Source of the DNA: Zoogloea sp044344315
GTDB lineage: Bacteria; Pseudomonadota; Gammaproteobacteria; Burkholderiales; Rhodocyclaceae
Assembly (NCBI RefSeq): GCF_044344315.1
Contig: NZ_JBIJDC010000008.1
Span: 8,184-72,183, forward strand
Direction of reading: 5' to 3'
DNA: 64,000 nt
The notes under the pieces: model-generated
Seen by the model: the letters and a program-made list of their open reading frames with translations, nothing else
Database searches by the model: none
What the model was told of the DNA's origin: nothing
Part shown: positions 61,501 to 64,000 of the stretch, piece after piece
How positions within the stretch are numbered: position 1 is the stretch's first letter
How the letters are laid out: each line of letters begins with the position of its first letter
Position numbers and translations under genes: made by a program

Positions 61501-62553
61501 CCATCCATACAGGCCCCGCAGACCGGACACTGTCCGTTTATCCAATCCCAGAAATAGATTCAAGACGCGCCCCAAGGGCAAGCCTTGGCGGTCGATCCGT
61601 TCCGCCAGCCACTGGGCGGCAAGAAATTCGGCGATGCTCCGATGGCCGGGAACAAGGCGCTCAGGTACATCGGGGGCCGGACGGAACAGTTTTCGGGTCG
61701 TCGCCACCCGGGCGACGGAAAGATCGGCAGGAGCAAAATCATCAACAGTCGGATAGTGCTCATTGGCACTTTCCCGATCCAGCGCGATTCCCGATTTATC
61801 GGAAAGCAGCATTACGGCGAAAAGCTGCCCCGCTGCCGCCAGGATCTCGTCAACAAGCGTAGGCGTTGCGCGGGCGTGCGCACGATGTTGCTTGGAGTCT
61901 TCGTCCGCGAGCTTGCGACAGGCAAGCCGGAATGTTTCCAGTCGAGTCGTCGGCCATTGACCGTCACGAATTGCCTCGGCGAGAAGGCCCAAAGTCTGGG
62001 GGTTATCCAACAGGCCTTCGACTCCGCGCAGGCGCGCGTTCTCGACAAACGCATCCGGGTCGGCTACCCCGTGGTTCTCGCGCAGAATCGCTTCAACATC
62101 GCTTTTGGTCAGGGGGTCGAGCACGTAGACGCCTAGTTGGCCGTCTTGAGAAAGATCACTAATGGCCTGGCTGTCCGTCGAACCAAACCAATCGGCGGCG
62201 CGGCACGCAATGCGAAAGCGGGGGCTGCCGAGTTTTCTTAGATGTGCTCGTAGGTTGAGCAAGGTGGAGGTATCCCCTCCGCCGGCTCGCGTTTCGTCCA
62301 GGCCGTCCAGGTAGAGCGTCTTTCCATGCCATGCTGGGTCAGGCTCATCACTCAGAAACCGGGCGATTGACATGAAGACCCCTTCCGTCGCCAGGGCTTC
62401 CATCTCGAAGGCTTTGGACTTTCCTGCCCCGGGCTCCCCCAACAAGACCCAGGCCGCCAGCCCACGCAGTTCTTCCAGGCGGACCGGCCCATATTCCCCG
62501 GCGTCTACTTGAACATCCGAGTACTTGATGGCGCGACGAGGCACGAACACCAT
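58513..62553 (-). CDS. Large NACHT-like (STAND) NTPase with C-terminal PD-(D/E)XK nuclease-like domain
   Basis: A 1346-residue protein. The P-loop lies at the very start (WVLLGEPGAGKSKAFE, 39-46) and Walker B is NACHT-like (TLYLDGLDET, 80-88), followed by an arginine sensor strand (FRIACRAADW). Residues of about 300-1180 are helical, repeat-like and rich in Trp/Leu, as in HEAT or TPR-type sensor regions. The C-terminus has Asp1244 (KRADILIS), Glu1258 and Lys1260 (LPLEIKRDD), a PD-(D/E)XK pattern. The ATG at 62553 lies four bases after the upstream ATPase stop. GC is visibly lower than in neighbours, implying transfer. A defence role is inferred. Confidence 0.75.
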   Translation of the reverse strand: MVFVPRRAIKYSDVQVDAGEYGPVRLEELRGLAAWVLLGEPGAGKSKAFEMEALATEGVFMSIARFLSDEPDPAWHGKTLYLDGLDETRAGGGDTSTLLNLRAHLRKLGSPRFRIACRAADWFGSTDSQAISDLSQDGQLGVYVLDPLTKSDVEAILRENHGVADPDAFVENARLRGVEGLLDNPQTLGLLAEAIRDGQWPTTRLETFRLACRKLADEDSKQHRAHARATPTLVDEILAAAGQLFAVMLLSDKSGIALDRESANEHYPTVDDFAPADLSVARVATTRKLFRPAPDVPERLVPGHRSIAEFLAAQWLAERIDRQGLPLGRVLNLFLGLDKRTVSGLRGLYGWLALHCQAARQRLIDADPLTVILYGDVKPMSAIDKRGLLIGLQREAEAQIYYRWEIPSVRQLGALADEGLTNDFAAILGRQKRDDASQSMTACVLDVLGEAEPIPGLGPALKAIVLDPGRWPGIRRQALETWLRHSPSADESIALLDTLRFGQGSEADDELTGVLLAALYPGQIPAKELLGYLHPPKERKLVGGRYATFWRYILPRSAPEADLPILLDQLAGRTDLVVSDEMALRFDWYRMLGALLSRALQIHGDHIGDERLYAWLGIGADRDGESRWESEHRQSISSWLGARPQRYKAILGLCYRHCESAEHIRLCLFNQEHRLHGAPPPDDIGLWHLEQASLTIHDGLAEQHLYEAVRALMFGIGCADLSLEKIEAWGEANPGRRHWLDSMLAWEIPEWRQEEAVRAKTRKLESAGQKRGKAIAISRHLETIQNGTAPPGVMHELAGVWLDHYFNTHGSTVQERFDSYCDNGREVLEAAEAGFFHCPERSDLPTVEEIVDLSTKRTEHYIRNPCLVGMELRWRAGESFVDCLSEEQLRLMLAFRLTYGAGNEPAWFSYLVRTRPALVAEVLVIYAAATLKARQDYVYGLYVLANDADYQAVAELAVIPLLTSFPVRIKSVQLSYLDNLLKAALRYVPTQLKGLLGRKLASKAMDVPQKVYWLTAGMLIDPPQYESELWQYIGKAWVRASHLCAFVSDRYSGLNNDYQLSAVTLSRLIELLAPHAELERRSGLVTGPMQLGENVHAMVTRLGALATQEAAREIDRLLAVPALGKLKYALDNARYQLQLKQREGAFRFPSLQSVASVLANQGPANMTDLAALTLDVLDQIANKIRRDNDDGFRAFWNVESGKPTGKREENLCRDVLLTRLRFALGPFGIDCQPEGDCANDKRADILISYRNEFQLPLEIKRDDNRELWAAVRTQLMAQYASTTKAAGYGVYLVLWFGKGDLPASRDGGKKPVSPDEFQTRLEALLNPEERRRIFIRVLDVSWPASR

Positions 62554-62557
62554 GGTC

Positions 62558-63820
62558 CTACTCCAGCCAATGCTCGGCAGGTTGTAGCAGGAATTCGGCA
62601 AGGGAGACGCCGCCCTCGCCAACGATCATGGTTCTGGCGCCCTTGAACTTTTCGGCAAAGGTCTCGAGCCCCCTTGGTACGGCGTACCGGGCACCGCTCT
62701 TCACTTCAATGCCCAGAATTCTTCTGCCATTCGTGAGCACGAAATCGACTTCATGGGGGCTTTCCCGCCAATACTGAACCATCGAGTCTTCCGACGCGGT
62801 GTTGATCAAGTGGGCGCCAACGGCGCTCTCCACCAGCCTGCCCCAATAGCTGCGGTCACCATATGCCTCGGCGAAGGAATATCCCGCCAGGGCGGAAACC
62901 AACGCGGTGTTGTGGACATTCAGCTTGGGACTGGATGCACGCTTGCGGAAAGCTTGTATGGCAAATTTCGACAAGCCGCTCAAGAGCCCTGCCTGGGACA
63001 GCAATTCCAGGTAGTGCGCCAGCGTCGTGGTATTCCCTGCATCGGCCAACTGCCCGCGGAGCTTGTCATAAGCAATGATTTGCCCCGAATAGGCACCGCA
63101 CCCCAACTCGAACAGGGCTTTCAATAGCGCAGGCTTGTCCACCCTTGTGATCTGCAGGATGTCTTTCTGGATGTTCGGTTGGATGAGGGCCGTCCGAACG
63201 TAGTGTCTCCAGCGCGACTCGTCACGGATCATGCTCGCGCTGCCGGGGTAGCCGCCGAAATAGATGAATTCGTCGAGTGAAAGATCGAAAGCGGCCTGCA
63301 TCTCCTCATACGACCAGTGCGTCATGCTGATGGGCTCATAACGCCCTGCCAGACTTTCGGTCAGTCCCTTCTGCATCAACCACGGAGAGGAGCCGAGCAA
63401 GATGACATGCAGGGGTAGATTCTCGGCGCGATCGGCATCCCACAATCCTTTTACGATCTCGGACCAACGCGGAATTTTCTGGATCTCATCGATAGCAAGA
63501 ACGTAGTGAGACCCCTCCGGCAACAGCCTCGCCCTGGCGCGTACCTGCATCCACTGTTGGATAAGCCATTCCGCATTCGCCGGTGCTGATGCCAGGAGCT
63601 GGGTCGAGGCTGTCGCACTTTGAGTATCAAAGGGATCACCCACCTCCTGTACTGGGCGATCTGCCGCGATGAAGCGGGACGCCCCCTGATAGTCAGTCAA
63701 CACCTGTCTGACCAAGGTCGTCTTGCCCACTTGGCGAGGCCCGCTCACCACCACCATGAATCTTGGAGGTTCGTGAAGGCGTTGGCGTAAGGTGTTGATT
63801 TGCTTGCGCTCGAAGGTCAT
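62558..63820 (-). CDS. AAA ATPase of the DUF4143 type
   Basis: A 420-residue protein. The AAA_14 ATPase domain has Walker A VVSGPRQVGKTTLVRQVL, Walker B VLAIDEIQKIPRW and sensor VILLGSSPWLM. It is followed by a winged region and a C-terminal DUF4143 domain with the nuclease-like core EVDFVLTNGRRILGIEVKSG. Start ATG 63820 is used; an ATG at 63862 in frame would add 14 residues encoded across the palindrome. It is tightly coupled to the NACHT-like gene. DUF4143 ATPases are common, mobile and of unsettled function. Confidence 0.85.
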   Translation of the reverse strand: MTFERKQINTLRQRLHEPPRFMVVVSGPRQVGKTTLVRQVLTDYQGASRFIAADRPVQEVGDPFDTQSATASTQLLASAPANAEWLIQQWMQVRARARLLPEGSHYVLAIDEIQKIPRWSEIVKGLWDADRAENLPLHVILLGSSPWLMQKGLTESLAGRYEPISMTHWSYEEMQAAFDLSLDEFIYFGGYPGSASMIRDESRWRHYVRTALIQPNIQKDILQITRVDKPALLKALFELGCGAYSGQIIAYDKLRGQLADAGNTTTLAHYLELLSQAGLLSGLSKFAIQAFRKRASSPKLNVHNTALVSALAGYSFAEAYGDRSYWGRLVESAVGAHLINTASEDSMVQYWRESPHEVDFVLTNGRRILGIEVKSGARYAVPRGLETFAEKFKGARTMIVGEGGVSLAEFLLQPAEHWLE

Positions 63821-63826
63821 TTTCAA

Positions 63827-63850
63827 ATACTGAGTAAATTTACTCAGTAT
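63827..63850. promoter_or_regulatory. Perfect 24-base palindrome at the start of the ATPase cassette
   Basis: Half-site ATACTGAGTAAA meets its exact reverse complement with no spacer, ending six bases before the 63820 ATG. The length and perfection suggest an operator, probably for autoregulation, or a hairpin covering the ribosome site. No second copy in the window. Confidence 0.65.
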
Positions 63851-63962
63851 GTTAAGCATTCGTTGACGCGAAGGCAACAAACTAACGGGCGCCTCGAAAA
63901 ACCTCAGCTCGCCCACCCTTGGTAAAATTACATCGTCCTGAACCCTGCTGCAGCTTATCGCG

Positions 63963-64000
63963 ATGAAACAGCGTAGTGCCATCAAGACGGACCTGTTTGC
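63963..64000 (+). CDS. Start of a divergent gene, cut by the window end
   Basis: ATG at 63963 opens a frame MKQRSAIKTDLF that runs off the window. Only 12 codons are visible; it faces away from the ATPase cassette. The opening is reminiscent of some transposases, but the fragment is too short to assign. Confidence 0.35.
   Translation, partial: MKQRSAIKTDLF

Overview
The window is 64 kb of dense, very GC-rich bacterial chromosome. Gene content (MetX/MetY, orphan Sbp, FecI/FecR-driven siderophore receptor, two-subunit bacterioferritin, BaeSR next to an RND pump, an IPTL-CTERM protein, short FeoB) and the compact, overlapping operons point to a Gram-negative betaproteobacterium, most likely Rhodocyclales. 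The order is an inference from gene style; no rRNA, tRNA, CRISPR array or complete insertion sequence was found.

Region 1 (1-4.6 kb, + strand): the 3' part of a TonB-dependent receptor, then a DsbD/ScsB-type thiol reductase and a secreted peroxiredoxin-like protein. Region 2 (4.6-25.1 kb, almost all on the - strand) is a sulfur and methionine island. It holds a degenerate EAL protein, an aliphatic-sulfonate-type ABC transporter with an SfnB/DszC-like flavoenzyme and an AhpD-like protein, cysK-cysE with two small regulators, an orphan sulfate-binding protein, an MBL-fold hydrolase, metX, metY, a PaaK-like CoA ligase, metNIQ and a DUF2325 protein. Four promoters here (EAL gene, cysK, sbp, metN), and more weakly a fifth (DUF2325), share TTGGTT, exactly 21 bases, then a -10-like hexamer. 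I read this as a common sulfur-starvation (CysB-type) control signal.

Region 3 (25.5-31.6 kb, + strand): a PAS histidine kinase, a single-domain response regulator and a REC-PAS-GGDEF-EAL protein in one overlapping operon, then a chemoreceptor gene broken by one in-frame TAG. Region 4 (31.6-47.3 kb) is iron. An ECF sigma factor and FecR lead a long - strand operon (TonB siderophore receptor, DUF3649, PepSY reductase, DUF3325, DUF4198, MacA, MacB) that looks like a siderophore import, reduction and re-export unit. Divergent feoBA, two complementary bacterioferritin subunits and fur follow, with three Fur-box-like sites. A deleted and frameshifted outer-membrane efflux gene lies between the bacterioferritins and fur. 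Region 5 (47.3-55.4 kb): baeSR divergent from a complete AcrA-AcrB-OprM type efflux operon.

Region 6 (55.4-64 kb) is accessory. It has a broken and an intact copy of an ACP-phosphodiesterase gene around a glycine-rich IPTL-CTERM protein. A two-gene cassette of visibly lower GC follows: an AAA/DUF4143 ATPase and, four bases downstream, a 1346-residue NACHT-like NTPase ending in a PD-(D/E)XK nuclease-like domain. A perfect 24-bp palindrome lies at the cassette's start. This cassette is the best candidate in the window for an undescribed (possibly anti-phage) system. A roughly 100-170 bp REP-like element with paired GGGCGACT/AGTCGCCC palindromes occurs four times (4.6, 13.7, 22.1 and 55.4 kb).
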